A stretch of DNA of 64,000 nucleotides from Proteles cristata cristata (GCA_017311185.1 JAESUZ010005536.1:62001-126000), one strand, 5' to 3'. Shown: positions 44,461-55,272, counted from the first letter of the stretch. The notes: a model not told the origin generated them from the sequence alone. Translations and numbers: made by a program.

Positions 44461-44972
44461 ATGTTAAGTCCTCATATAGATCCACAGTCATATCTACTAT
44501 TATCCCACTACCTTGAACAGCCTTGGCAAAGGACTCTTCTCATCCCAGTTCTGGTTTCTTCCTCCTTGTCCAACGTCTCCATTCTGTTTACTCCCATTTG
44601 CTGCCATCTTGGACCAGCTGGCTTGCTCGACCAGACTTTTACTTCATGGTAGCTCTGGATGGTTTTCCTCTTACCACTATCAAACCCTCTTGTCTTCTGT
44701 CCCATTCTCAATTAGGGGGCTGTTATTTACTGGGAGAGAAAAGGGAATCAGATAAGAGAATACATATTAATGGGGGGTTAATATTACCTCTCCCCAATAC
44801 ATTATTTTTATGTTAACAGTAATATTTTCTGGGCAATATCTTCATGCTGCGGGTCTCAAGCAGGGCACAGGTGCTCCGTGGGTCATGCACAGGTGTGCCA
44901 GGAGTCCTAGAAGCTGTAGTCCAGCTAACAGCGCATAACCTGAAGGTCTGGGAAAATAATTTCATGTGAAGA

Positions 44973-45046
44973 CACAAAATGAATATCTTAGGTGTGGGGG
45001 TATAGCTCAGTGGTAGAGCATTTGACCACAAAATGGATATCTTAGG
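44973..45046 (+). pseudogene. tRNA-Cys 5'-half retropseudogene with target duplication
   Basis: 44996-45026 reads GGGGGTATAGCTCAGTGGTA followed by GAGCATTTGAC. This equals the first 31 nt of the common vertebrate tRNA-Cys(GCA), up to the first base of the anticodon loop. It is bounded by CACAAAATGAATATCTTAGG (44973-44992) and the same 20 nt with one change (45027-45046). Three extra bases (TGT) precede the tRNA part and no A-tail follows. It lacks the T-arm and acceptor 3' half, so it cannot encode a tRNA. The structure fits the known class of tailless retropseudogenes. Confidence 0.88.
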
Positions 45047-45404
45047 GAGAATATAAAATTTTCATATAAGTACAAAGTTAGAATGAGACCTTGAAGGCCC
45101 CAGTCCCAGGGCGTACACGTTTATTTCCATTAGTGTTGGGGTGAGTTCTGGGGAGAGGTTTGGGGAGCACTAGTGGGGTTCACTTCGGGCTATAGACTAG
45201 ATCTTTAAGTCATATATTGAAGATTGGTGACCACATATTTGAACAGGGAGGGTAGGGCTAGTGCCTCAGGTAGCTCACAGTAGATCCTGGTGTGCTCTGC
45301 ATGGTCCTGGATCAGTGTGTCATTTGTAGGTCAGCCATTTGCCCCAACTAGACGGCATCACCCACTTAGCCACCATCCATCCATCCAACATCTACCATCA
45401 GCTC

Positions 45405-45550
45405 ATCATTGCTCTTGGTGCAAGGAGAATACCGTTCCCAAGGAGCTCACAGTCTGGCAGGGAAGACGCATTAAAAGAAGAGTCATATCATAAAGCACAT
45501 TATTAGAAAAGTTGTAAGTGTTCTTGAAAGGAGCACAGTGTTCTGGCTGC
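45405..45550 (+). repeat. L2-like relic, tentative
   Basis: TTCCCAAGGAGCTCACAGTC and TGGCAGGGAAGACGCATTAA resemble L2 body sequence. Confidence 0.4.
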
Positions 45551-45559
45551 TGGGGGAGC

Positions 45560-46930
45560 AGTAGTTTCTCACTGATCACATTCCCCTTAGAATAGTCCCT
45601 GCCAAGCTGGGAAAACACTTATTTTCAGTCCTCAGAATTTTAAAAATCAAGGCATATCTTCCCCCACCTCCATGGGATCTGAATGTTTTGCATGTTCAGA
45701 AAGAATGAGGCATGATTTAGGAGTTTATTACAAAACGTTTCTGGGGATGTAGGTATCTATTAATTACGAAGGTTTATTGGATATTTCAAAGATACTCAAG
45801 ATAGATACATTTTTCAGTATTTTCTTCTCTGTAGTTGTAATCTGTTTTTGAGAATTAAATAAACGCATGTTACTGGCACTTGCTCGTTAACTCCGTAACC
45901 CACAATATCATTTGTAGAATGAAACATCTTTGAGCTTCCTTTCCCCTGCCTCCAGATTATTTTTTTCTGTCCTTCTTTTCCCCTCCTCTTCCACCCTTTC
46001 TTCCTTCCAGCAAATATTCTGGACAGTCTAACTGAATCCCAACAGTAGAGGATATAGTGGTAGAAAGCCCCCATAGCCATCTAAACCTATTAAAATACAT
46101 TTCGGGAACAAATTGACCAAACACTGTTTTATCCAAATATAACTTGTTAGGAAATGCCTATTCTGTCAAGTGAGGCTCTCGTCCTGAGCGCTGATGGAAG
46201 AGCAGATGACATCCTAAATGCAGGACGTACTCTCTGCTTCCTGTTGAAAACCTTACCTTCTTTCAAGACTCATGAAAGAACCATTCCAATTAGTTCAGTG
46301 TACATTCTTAAGGTCCCATAGGAAATTTCAGATAAAATTTTGCGGCTCCAATGCTACTGGAAAAATCCTCTGGTGCCAAGATTTAGCCACAGGAGGATAC
46401 TTGTCTTTCTCATGGCAGGTAAACACCCTAGGGCACTTGTCAGAAAATCTTCAGTAATGTGGCTGTATTTGAGGGTTTATGAGTACCCTTAACTTTTCTT
46501 GGGAACTGCCTGGGTCCCCAAACACCTTTCTTGCATGGCCAAGTCAGAGCCAAATGCATCATTAGCTTTGGTCTACACAGTGATACCCTAACACGCAGGA
46601 GGCCCTGCATCCACTGCTGGCTCGCTGGCCCTCCCAGCCCATCCGTGCACCGTGAACAAAGCATCTCAGAGAGTGTGAGCTGCGGCGAGCGTCTCTGAAC
46701 GGAAATCGTTTTGTCACATTTACGGTGCCTGAGCTTTGTCAAAATTCTTCTCCAGTAGCTCTATTATTTGCTTTCAAGAAAGTAAAAAGAAATAGTGCAT
46801 TAGGAGGTTCCCCTCTGCAGCCCAGCAATGCCAGACGCCAGCTCTCCCAAGGGAGCAGAGCGAGTGCTTCTTCACTACCAGGTAATTAAAGACAAAAAAC
46901 TTCACCGGCATTTGCTGCTAAGGTACCTTT
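45560..46930. other. No gene or repeat recognised
   Basis: Open frames at 45814-46080 (minus) and 46440-46742 (minus) show no domain. Otherwise nothing is assignable. Confidence 0.45.
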
Positions 46931-46937
46931 CAAGACC

Positions 46938-47397
46938 CAGGCATACCTCATTTCATTGCGCTTCGCTGAGACCTTGTCTTTTACAGACCAGAGGTTTGCA
47001 GCAACCGTGCACCGACCGAGTCTGTTGGTGCCATTTTTTCCAACAGCATTTGCTTCAGACACACTTCACGTGTCTCTTGTCACTCTGGTAATTCTCGCTG
47101 GATTTCAAACTTTTTCATTATTATTCTATTCGTTATGATGATCTGCGATCAGTTACTACAGCTCACTGAAAGCTCAGATGATGATTAGCATTTTGTTTTA
47201 GTAATAAAGTATTTTCAAATGAAAGCTATGTACACGGTTTTACACATGCTATTGCACACTTCACAGAATAGTATGGTGTAAACATAACTTCTGTAGGCGC
47301 TGGGAAGCCAAAACAATCATTTGACTGGCTTTATTGAGAGATTTGCTTTATTGAGAGGGTCTGGGGACAGAACCTGCACCGTTTCTGAGGTACATCT
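46938..47397 (+). mobile_element. Tigger-type (mariner superfamily) MITE, internally deleted
   Basis: The left end CAGGCATACCTCATTTCATT continues with GCGCTTCGCTGAGACC, TTTCCAACAGCATTTGCTTC and TTTTTCATTATTATTCTATT. It then jumps, near 47160-47170, to the right-end segment GCTCAGATGATGATTAGCAT, AGTAATAAAGTATTTTCAAA, TTATTGAGAGGGTCTGGGGA and GAGGTACATCTA. The ends are inverted copies (AGGCATACCTC/GAGGTACATCT). The transposase gene is entirely missing. Confidence 0.82.
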
Positions 47398-47399
47398 AT

Positions 47400-48180
47400 A
47401 TTTTCCATTCTGAAAAAGAGAGCTTTCTGGTTAGTGGATTCAGGTTCCTCACTCCAAACTTCCACAACTTGTGAGGGACACAGGCTTCTTGGCATGCATT
47501 GGGAATTGATGTAGTTTTATTTGCCTGGACTGGTCTACCTCAGGAGTAACTCCAGGTAGCACATTACTGTTAGGGAGAAGGAACCTGAAAACACCTCTGG
47601 TTTCTCTGTATTTATAGTTACGTTTTTGCGTTTTGACTGCAACCCTATACAAAATGTTTCAGAGCAGTTGCAGTGTGGCCAACCCAGTTCTTTGGTTTTG
47701 TTTCATAGGCGAGAATCCACAACAAACTCCATTGATGAATTGGAGGCTATACTTTGGCTTGAAGTTTTTTCTTGAAGAATCTCTGTTTAAAGCAGGTTAT
47801 AGCTTTTTTGGTTTTCTGTTCTTTTTTTTTTTTTTAATGACTGGATCAAAAACATACACAACAATCCTCCAGAGAATAACCTGCAAATTATTCAACCAAG
47901 TGGGATGTGAAGATTAAAAACAAAGTTATCTTTAAAAATATCCAGACCATGTTAATAAATTGCCCAGTAATGTGATGGTAATTGTAGATCTTAGAAATTT
48001 TTTACCAATTTAGCAAATTGCATCAATACCAACACCAATACCATAAAGACTTGGTTAACCAGAAAATCCCTTTGTTTTATTTCTTTTTATGTTTTAAATG
48101 TTGGAAACGCTTTCTAACTAGCAAAGTCATTTCAGCAAGAAAACTCTCCTGCTTGTATAATTCCACACGACAGCAGCGAT
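47400..48180. other. Intergenic, no gene or repeat recognised
   Basis: Contains a poly-T run at 47822-47835. Otherwise unassigned, AT-rich. Confidence 0.5.
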
Positions 48181-48189
48181 CTTCGAATC

Positions 48190-48370
48190 ACAGGATCTTA
48201 GATCTGTAGGAACCAACCGCAAATCTCATGTGACCCCCTCATTTCTGCATTCAGGTCCCTAAACAGAAGGGCCAGATGGCTGCTCACGGTCCCACAGCTG
48301 GACGAGTGCCGAGCCTGGACAGTTGGCGCGGTCTACCCACTGCCCCTACTACTACGCCACGTTGCTTCCC
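48190..48370 (-). repeat. MIR-like relic downstream of FYN
   Basis: GGAACCAACCGCAAATCTCA, GACCCCCTCATTTCTGCATT, TCACGGTCCCACAGCTGGAC and CTACTACTACGCCACGTTGC follow an inverted tRNA-SINE relic of MIR type. Diverged. Confidence 0.5.
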
Positions 48371-48769
48371 CGCTTGGCGACATGCTTACGGAGGTAGAGG
48401 GCCACTGGGAAAGACATGTACTGACTCTAGGGGAACAACGCTTCTTCTTGAAATGGTCTTTCTCCTACAAGTAGGAGACAGAAAATTCCAGTTAGTGAAA
48501 AGGTCTGGTAGATTAAAATGTTCAAGTATGCTTAATCTTGCTCTAATGATCCTCTGAGCCAGCTAGACAGCAGCCTAGCCCTTCTGGGGTGGGGGGAGGC
48601 CCCGCTTGGTGTTTTGAATGTTTCTGTCATTCGGAAATCACTGCATGATGGTTACATTCCCCAGGTAGCTCCTTGCCAGCCGGCGTGGGGCGGCTGTGTC
48701 ACTGCTAGAGTCCCTTCCATGATTTAAACAAATAAACAAAAAAAAAATTCAAATGTAAAATGCTCTCTT

Positions 48770-48775
48770 TTTAAT
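48770..48775 (-). terminator. FYN: Distal FYN polyadenylation signal (ATTAAA)
   Basis: The plus strand reads tttaat, so the FYN transcript carries ATTAAA, the commonest variant poly(A) hexamer, in the context TTAGTAATTAAAAAGAGAGC. A T-rich tract lies 25-45 nt further down the transcript. Cleavage is expected near 48750. Confidence 0.7.
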
Positions 48776-49210
48776 TACTAAATTAAGAAAGTTAAACAAT
48801 TTAAAAATGTAAACTCACAAATAAATCATAACAAAAAAGGAATTAAGATTTCAGAGTCGCTACCCAGTATTAAAAACTTAATAGAAATAGGTTTTTTGAT
48901 TTGTTGTTGTTAAACATGTAATTCAAGGTTGGTACAAACAGCAACTAAAAATGTAGTACTTTTTTTTCTTTTCTTTTTTTTTCCGGTGCATCTCCATGAA
49001 ATGTAAAGTAGTGCATAGTTATTCCACTGGAGAGTTCTTGGACATTTAGAAAGTCATTTCATTAGCAGTACACGACGTTTAAAACACTTATTTTACAATG
49101 GGAAATGTACAACCCTCACCCTCACAAGTTTTAGTTGCATGAGAAAGTTTAGCAGGTGGCCATGACTATAAACGCTATGGGTTTTAGACCATTTAAATGT
49201 GGTTACAAGG

Positions 49211-49216
49211 TTTATT
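49211..49216 (-). terminator. FYN: Candidate internal FYN polyadenylation signal (AATAAA)
   Basis: The minus strand reads CATTTAATAAACCTTG, a canonical AATAAA about 980 nt after the stop codon. Use here would shorten the UTR by about 440 nt. Whether it is used cannot be told from sequence. Confidence 0.4.
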
Positions 49217-49762
49217 AAATGAAAAAAAAAATGTTTGAAACATTTCAGCATTCGTCTTTTTGTACAAGAAGTATGTGTGGTATCCACCTTCCAATTCCCC
49301 TGATAGTACTGGCCGCTGGCTTGCTTAAGTCTGCTTTTCAGGTTTCAAGAATGAATCGCAGTTGAGTCAAAGCAAATACTGGAAACAGAACGTGTGAATC
49401 CAGCTCTGGAGTTGCTTTTGAAAAGAGTCAAAGTAGCAGCCGTCTACAGGTACAGTCATGAACCAAAAAAGTGCGATCTAAATTAAAGAAGAAGAAGAAA
49501 AATAAGGATCATGCGTTGCAAAAGCCAAAAGGGAGGTGGGCCACTGGCTTGCAGTTATAGCAGTGCTTTTACACTGATCTGGCAGTAAAATCCTCACCCT
49601 GGGTCCCGAGGCTTTACGGCCCAGGTTGGCCATGGCCTCCACATTAGCACCCACGTGGTGTACGTACAGGGACAGATATATTATATATATTCATATTCAT
49701 AAAAAAGAAAAAAAACCCAAACACCTGTCCTGATTGGTTTTTGTTAAAACATGAAAAAAAAT

Positions 49763-49768
49763 TTTATT
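49763..49768 (-). terminator. FYN: Candidate proximal FYN polyadenylation signal (AATAAA)
   Basis: The minus strand reads AAAACAATAAAATTTT about 425 nt after the stop. The next transcript bases are T-rich (a run of Ts, then CATGTTTTAACAAAAACC), which could serve as a downstream element. Usage is not shown by the sequence. Confidence 0.4.
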
Positions 49769-50191
49769 GTTTTAGACAAAGAGGCCACTTTTGGAAAATA
49801 ATACTTTTTTTTTTTAGTTGAATCAGGTGAAGACAGTTAAAATCACATAGGATTTGCATTTTTAAAAAAAGGAAAGCACTAGGATTGTTGGCACTGGAGT
49901 AACTATTTACACTGAACAGAGGTTTGGCCTTTTACATAACATCAATACAATGCATTTTCCAAAGTCTGAGAAATAACAAGGTTCTGTCTCGTATGCTTCA
50001 CAGAGGAGGTTCGGATTTGGGGACAAGTGTCATTAATGAGGGCCATGGAAGTTCGTCAGCTTCAGAGTCACATGCAATCTGATCCAGGACGGCTCTCACT
50101 GCTCGAGCAGCAGCTGGCTACGGAACTGAAAGCTAATGGGGAGGGGGCGGGAAAGCCTCTTGGATAAGGCCTCTCTCTGCAGACCCAGGTC

Positions 50192-50400
50192 TCACAGGTT
50201 TTCACCGGGTTGATACTGGGGCTCTGTGGCGGTGAAGTAGTCTTCCAGGAAGCCCTGCAAGTACTCGAAAGTGGGCCGTTCCTCCGGGTCCTTTTTCCAG
50301 CAGTGGATCATGAGCTCGTGGAGAGAGATGGGGCAGTCCTGCGGGCAGGGCATCCTGTAGCCGCGCTCCACCTGCTCCAGCACCTCCCGGTTGTTCATGC
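50192..50400 (-). CDS. FYN: FYN last exon, coding part (C-lobe end and regulatory tail)
   Basis: The exon starts after the acceptor TTGTCTTGCAG and continues the split Gly codon into [40 protein letters not shown] and [20 protein letters not shown], ending QYQPGENL and TGA at 50194-50192. It holds the subdomain XI Arg (PEERPTF) and the C-terminal tail. The tail Tyr (codon 50213-50215, Tyr531 in standard FYN numbering) is the residue that CSK phosphorylates to lock Src-family kinases through their own SH2 domain. [14 protein letters not shown] and [13 protein letters not shown] separate FYN from YES1 and SRC. About 69 residues are encoded here, matching the usual end of the 537-residue protein. 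The reading frame is intact, so this is the functional gene and not a processed copy; the intron upstream confirms that. Confidence 0.98.
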
Positions 50401-50784
50401 CTGCAAGACAAGGCGGTGAGCGTGGGCCCCTGCCGCCCGCCCCGCCAGGCCCCGCCGCTCCCCTTCCTTCTACCTTGAGCCTGCACCGGGTTCAAAACAT
50501 GTCGAGGGTTAAACGCTGCCCTCAATGGGGCACCGCACCACTCAGAAGTAAACAAGGAACGTGCTACTGCTACATGCAAAAACCCGGACGATGACTCTCA
50601 AAAGCCTTGTGAGTGAAAGGAGCCAGACACAAAAGGCAACATACTGTATGATCTCGTTTATGTGAAGTTCTAGTAAAAGCAAAGCTATAGTGACAGAAAG
50701 CAGATGGGTGGTTGCCAGGGGGAAGGGGAGGGGAATGTCTGCAAAGGGGCTGCAGGGCACCCTGAGGGGTGATGGAAAGGTTCG

Positions 50785-51215
50785 GTTTCGGGGCTCAGCA
50801 ATCTACGGCTGTAAAGGCCAGATAGCAAATGTCTGAGGCTTGGTGGGCTGCATGCGATTTCTGCCGCAGATTATTTTTCTTAATAGCCCTTTAAAGACAC
50901 ACAAAACAGGGGCGCCTGGGTGGCTTAGTCGGTTAAGCGTCCGACTTTCGCTTAGGTCATGATCTCGCGGTTCGTGGGTTCGAGCCCTGTGTCGGGCTCT
51001 GTGCTGACTGCCAGCTCAGAACCTGGAGCCTGTTTCGGAGTCTGTGTCTCCCTCTCTCTCTGACCCTCCCCTGCTCACGCTGTCTCTCTCTCTCTCTCCT
51101 AGGAATAAATAAAAAAAATATTAAAAAAAAAAAAAGACACACGAAACAAAAAACAGGTGGGAGTTGGATTTGGCCCACAGACCATAATCTACCAACTCCC
51201 CTTCTATATCCTGTG
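50785..51215. mobile_element. Old DNA-transposon-like relic inside the L1, split by a SINE
   Basis: GCTCAGCAATCTACGGCTGT and AAAGGCCAGATAGCAAATGT start it. TTGGATTTGGCCCACAGACC and ATAATCTACCAACTCC end it. Same family as 1-435 and 39195-39420. Confidence 0.7.
50908..51132 (+). mobile_element. Felid SINE (CTAGAAATAAATAA-tail subfamily) in the FYN intron
   Basis: AGGGGCGCCTGGGTGGCTTA head, CGGTTCGTGGGTTCGAGCCC B-box and TCCTAGGAATAAATAAAAAA tail. AAAGACACACAAAAC (50893-50907) recurs with one change at 51133-51147. It is antisense to FYN. Confidence 0.95.
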
Positions 51216-51907
51216 TGCGGTGGTGGGACCAGTTTGTCAAAACTCACTGTACTCCTAAAATGGTTGAATGTAAATTACAATTCTGTGAAACTGATAAAAA
51301 AAATATGAATGAAACAAAGAGAAAGAAATCCATGGAATGAGGAACACGCTGTCCATGTTGATAGCATCGCTAAGCTCCACTTCCGAACTTCAGAAATTCG
51401 TTTTGCTTGTGCCCTGGCAAGCTTCTGCTGCCCTACCAGCCGACATCAGCCATCATGTCGGGATGGCTGGGGACTGTCTAGCCTGGTGACCCCAAGGTGC
51501 CCTGGGGTTGGTGACTTTGATGGGGAGACAGGGCGCCTCCGGGGGCTGTGTTTACTGATGACCTTGGACAGGCCATCTATCATTTGAGACCTTTGTGACC
51601 CTCTGGGGGAGCTGCCTAATGTTGCAAGCTCAGGCTGCACAGACAAACAGGAGACAGTTGGGGAGACCTGCTAACCCTTCTGGAAGACACAGCCTCCCTG
51701 CACGCTGGCCTTCTTGACAGAGCAGGAAATACCGTACGTGGGGCCGGGGGAGTGCCGTGACCCCACTCCAATCACTGCCAGACACTATTCTCTAGTTTTC
51801 CTTCCTTTTCCTGCCATATCGCATTCTGCCATTGCCCGCCAAGCGCGTGTATGTTTTGGCTGCTTCATGGCCCCAAGTCTAATCTGGAATCCTTTCCAAC
51901 TTCTGAC

Positions 51908-51931
51908 CTGGTTTGTTTGTTTGTTTGTTTT
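51908..51931. repeat. (GTTT)n short tandem repeat
   Basis: Five GTTT units between CTGGTTT and TTTAAAAACAC. Confidence 0.8.
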
Positions 51932-54900
51932 TAAAAACACAACCTGATTTCAAGCCATGCAGAAACCTAGATTTTTTTCCCCTGTCTCAGGGGTGTAACC
52001 AGAAGACCGCAGCATACACATGTGGCAGCTCCCTTTAATTCTGGAGGAGCTGGGCCCAGGGCGCAACCTTGTCCCGACTTCTGGGCTCTGCTGCCATTCT
52101 TCTTGTTTTGTCGTTGCTTTTGGAACTGGGTTTATCCTGGCCCCCATGGCCGCCAGCCACGGCCCTGTCAGTCACATGCCTGTACAAGCCCTTTGAGGAT
52201 GCTTTCTTATTCTCTACCACTGTAACTTCTTATGATAAAATCCATGTATTATTCCTACTGTGTTGAAATAGGCCTTCTATTTAATTATTCTCACATAACT
52301 TTGCTCACATTTTGGGAGTGATTTCCCCCCCCCAACCCCCCGTTTGGTGCGAGAGGTTTAATGAACCAGTGTGGGGCCCCTGCCTCCACGCCATGCCTGA
52401 TTTCACAGGTGCCCTCTTCAGTTGGGTATTTGGTCGGCTCTGCAGCTAATTGGCTTAAACCCTCCTCCAACTGCTGAAAACTCATTCTGAAAATTCGGGA
52501 TGGGGTGGGGAGCTGGAAGCGAGGGAAAAGCATGCCGCTGCCAGGAGGACGTTCTGCGGCGCTCTGGACAAACGGGGAAGGGCACAGCACTTCCTTACCC
52601 ACTATCCCCAAACCCCACAAGCTCTGCGCACCAGAAGCGCTAGTGACCCACTTGGCAGCAAAACTGATCTGAACTGACCTCTTTCTGCCCATAAAACCTG
52701 AGGCTACTCACCATTTTTGTTTATTCAAACACATGGCTATAGAAATAAGACTGTATTTGAGTACGGGCTTTGGCTTCAGACTCTCCTAGGATGTTATATA
52801 ACGTAGGGTCCATGCACTGTATGCTTATTCTTTTTTTAAAAAAAGTCTGATTCTGAAGCACACCCGGGCCCGAGAGCTGTGGCTGGAGCCTCTGGCTCGT
52901 GCGACGGCAGCAAGAGCAAGTACATCCCAGTCCAGAAAGGTGAGGGAGAGAGCGTGATCACTCGTGAGGGCTGGCATTCCCTAAAGCCTCTGTCTGCTCT
53001 GTGTTTTGCTACAGTCCTTGGTTTCAGAATCTCTCAGAAGCCATATGACCTGAACCTACAGAAATGCCCCCTTGTCTCTGTCCCTGCCAGCAGCCTATAG
53101 GAACTGGAGGGAAAGACAGGCAGAAGGTCTGAACCTCAGAAGGCCTGACAGGCCCCCTTTGGAGTTCATTATCCCCCACACCCCAGCCCCAAACAGCTTC
53201 TAATGCTTTATTCTTACATTGAGACTGTCCAAAATGGCACCACAGTTTAATTAATCATTCCCCTCCTGCTCTGTGGAGTTTATGTCAGTAAATGTTTCAT
53301 TTCATTAAAAAACAAATTACTCAAATGGAAAGATTTCACGTATTTTTTAAAACTCTTAATCCAATCTCTGCCAATGGAAAGTTTAATTGGCCACTTGGGT
53401 CAGGCCTATTTTTCCAGTGCTCTGCCCAAGTCCCAGACACAGCAGATAGAGCAACTTGACCCTACACGTGTGGCATCCCCCGAGACAGCCTGCTTCCCAG
53501 GCGGCTGTAGCCAGGGGACCCACACAAGCCGCCAGCAGACCCGCCATCGGTCACATGCCTGCTCCTCCTCTGCCTTCTTTCCCCCAACCTCTCAAAGCGT
53601 GGTGACCATATGTAACCAATTCCATACACTGGGCCAAACCAAAACATACCAATGACAGCTTTGCCAGAAAAGTGGGAAACAAGACAATACACTCGGCTGA
53701 CAATGACCGTGAGAGCAGGCTCGGCTCTTTTCCAACCATCCATAAGCCAGAGCCCACATGGCTGGCCTGCGGAGGGCACCTTCACAACCCTGCACAATCG
53801 AGAGCTGCCTGCCCAACAAGGCTTAGGCTAGTTTCTACTCTATAAACAACTGCCGGCTTGAGCGGACTGTGTTCATATTAAAAAAAAAAATAGCATCCTT
53901 AGCTATAAGAATAATTTTGAAAAATCATTTCAAGAATTTCTTTTTTCTTTTCTTTTTTTTAAAGCAAAAATGGATTTTACTCTATATACTACTACAAAGA
54001 TGAGCCTATTTCACATTTTTCTTTTTAGATGGTTTCATACTTTTGTTACCAAAAAAAAAACAAACGCAATTTATTACTTCCCCCTCTTTTAGGCACTTTT
54101 CCCAAGACACTGGCTTTACCTAGTACCTGGGAGCTAAAGGGCAGGGACTGGGAAGGGGTTAACACAGGCTTGAGTGCCAGGGTGGCCAGAGGAGAGTCTG
54201 GAGGGACACAGGGACACGGGAAGAGAAGAGTCTTGTTATCATACTTCCTATGGAGGAAGCAGACGGGGGGCGGGGGGAGAGGCGGCGGTGCTTGGGAATG
54301 TTTTTCTTTTTTCTCCCTTTTCAGCGGGGAGAATGCTAGCAGAGGAAAAGACAGAAGCTTTAAAGCATGGCGTATGGGCATGTTTTAGGGAAATGTGGTC
54401 ATCAACAGTTTGGGCCTCCACGTTTCCGGGTAGGAGCTGCCATACAGACCCTTTCCAGCATGTGGGTGGTCGTCGCCGCCAGTCATGGCCGACCGTGGGA
54501 GGTGCCACAGTCACAAAGCGAAGCCGGGTGTGTGCCCTGCTTCCCAGTCCTCTATATCGGGGGAGGACCTCAGCACTACCGCTGAGACTCCGGGCGGGCA
54601 GCTGGCTCTGCCTCAACCCTGTCCTCTTCTGCCCACGCTGTGTGGCCCCTGACTGTCCCCTCACTGGGTGGGAAAATGGGCCATTTTCACAGGTCACTCT
54701 CACAGGGCACCTGTTAATGGTCCTCAGTCCACAAAAACCTATGGGGGCTGCTGTGATTCCTCTTCCCCGGATCCTCCACGGGGCCTTCTGTCACCACGGG
54801 TTTCGGGCTTGCAGACACGGTCACGGAGAGAGCATCGTTTCCAGTCGGTCTGCCCAAAACACTACTGCTGAGACTCTCCAGCCAAGTGGACTGTACTCAC

Positions 54901-55231
54901 TTCCTGTCACTAGGGCCGTATTGTCCTTTCTAAATCATTTTGCTGGCTTCCTCCTCGTTTCCGAATCAGGGTCAAGCTTCCGACTCTCACTATCGGATTT
55001 TCATGTGTGTGTGTGTGTGTTTTCTTTCCCTTCTCTCTTTGTTGACTTTCTCCCTCCTCTTCTTTTAAACTTTCCTATTCCTCTCCTCTGAGCTGCATAT
55101 TAACTCAGTAGAACTTCCCTTCCCTCTTTTCTTCCAGGTTCTTTAGAGAAGGAAAAAAACCCCTCATTTTCCCTGGCAGAGCCACTGCACTACTTCTCAC
55201 TCTGCATCCTCTCACAGGGTCTCTCAGCACA

Positions 55232-55272
55232 GGACCTGACCTCCCCTGCGCCTCAGTTTCTTCATTTGTCAA
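55232..55272 (+). repeat. MIR fragment
   Basis: CCTGCGCCTCAGTTTCTTCA followed by TTTGTCAA matches part of the MIR core. Confidence 0.5.

Larger units (their letters stand above)
48750..50191 (-). other. FYN: FYN 3' untranslated region
   Basis: From the stop codon the minus strand continues for about 1.44 kb without recognisable interspersed repeats, in contrast to the repeat-rich flanks, as expected for a conserved 3' UTR. It is AT-rich with several A/T homopolymer runs (for example 49700-49820 and 49859-49869). The end is placed about 20 nt downstream of an ATTAAA hexamer at 48775-48770, where the transcript strand continues into a T-rich stretch (GAATTTTTTTTTTGTTTATT) suited to a downstream U/GU element. 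Two AATAAA hexamers lie further upstream in the UTR and could give shorter forms. The stop and the distal hexamer are seen directly; the exact cleavage point is inferred. Confidence 0.85.
50590..51310 (+). mobile_element. L1 3' relic in the FYN intron, split by two later insertions
   Basis: GAAAGGAGCCAGACACAAAA, TGTATGATCTCGTTTATGTG and GGTGGTTGCCAGGGGGAAGG (50590-50782), then CAGTTTGTCAAAACTCACTG and TAAATTACAATTCTGTGAAA (51228-51300), are L1 3' segments in order. Confidence 0.8.

Noticed and set aside
44996..45026. Functional tRNA-Cys gene
   Set aside because: Only the first 31 nt are present. The anticodon, T-arm and 3' acceptor half are missing.
50192..50400. YES1 or SRC, or a processed Src-family pseudogene
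   Set aside because: Residues MNNRE, QDCPISL and [13 protein letters not shown] are FYN-type. A canonical intron in the right phase separates it from the next exon, and there is no A-tail or frame break.
54046..54381. 111-codon minus-strand open frame in the FYN intron
   Set aside because: Overlaps the longer plus-strand frame, no domain, and ends in poly-Phe from a poly-A run. Chance frame.
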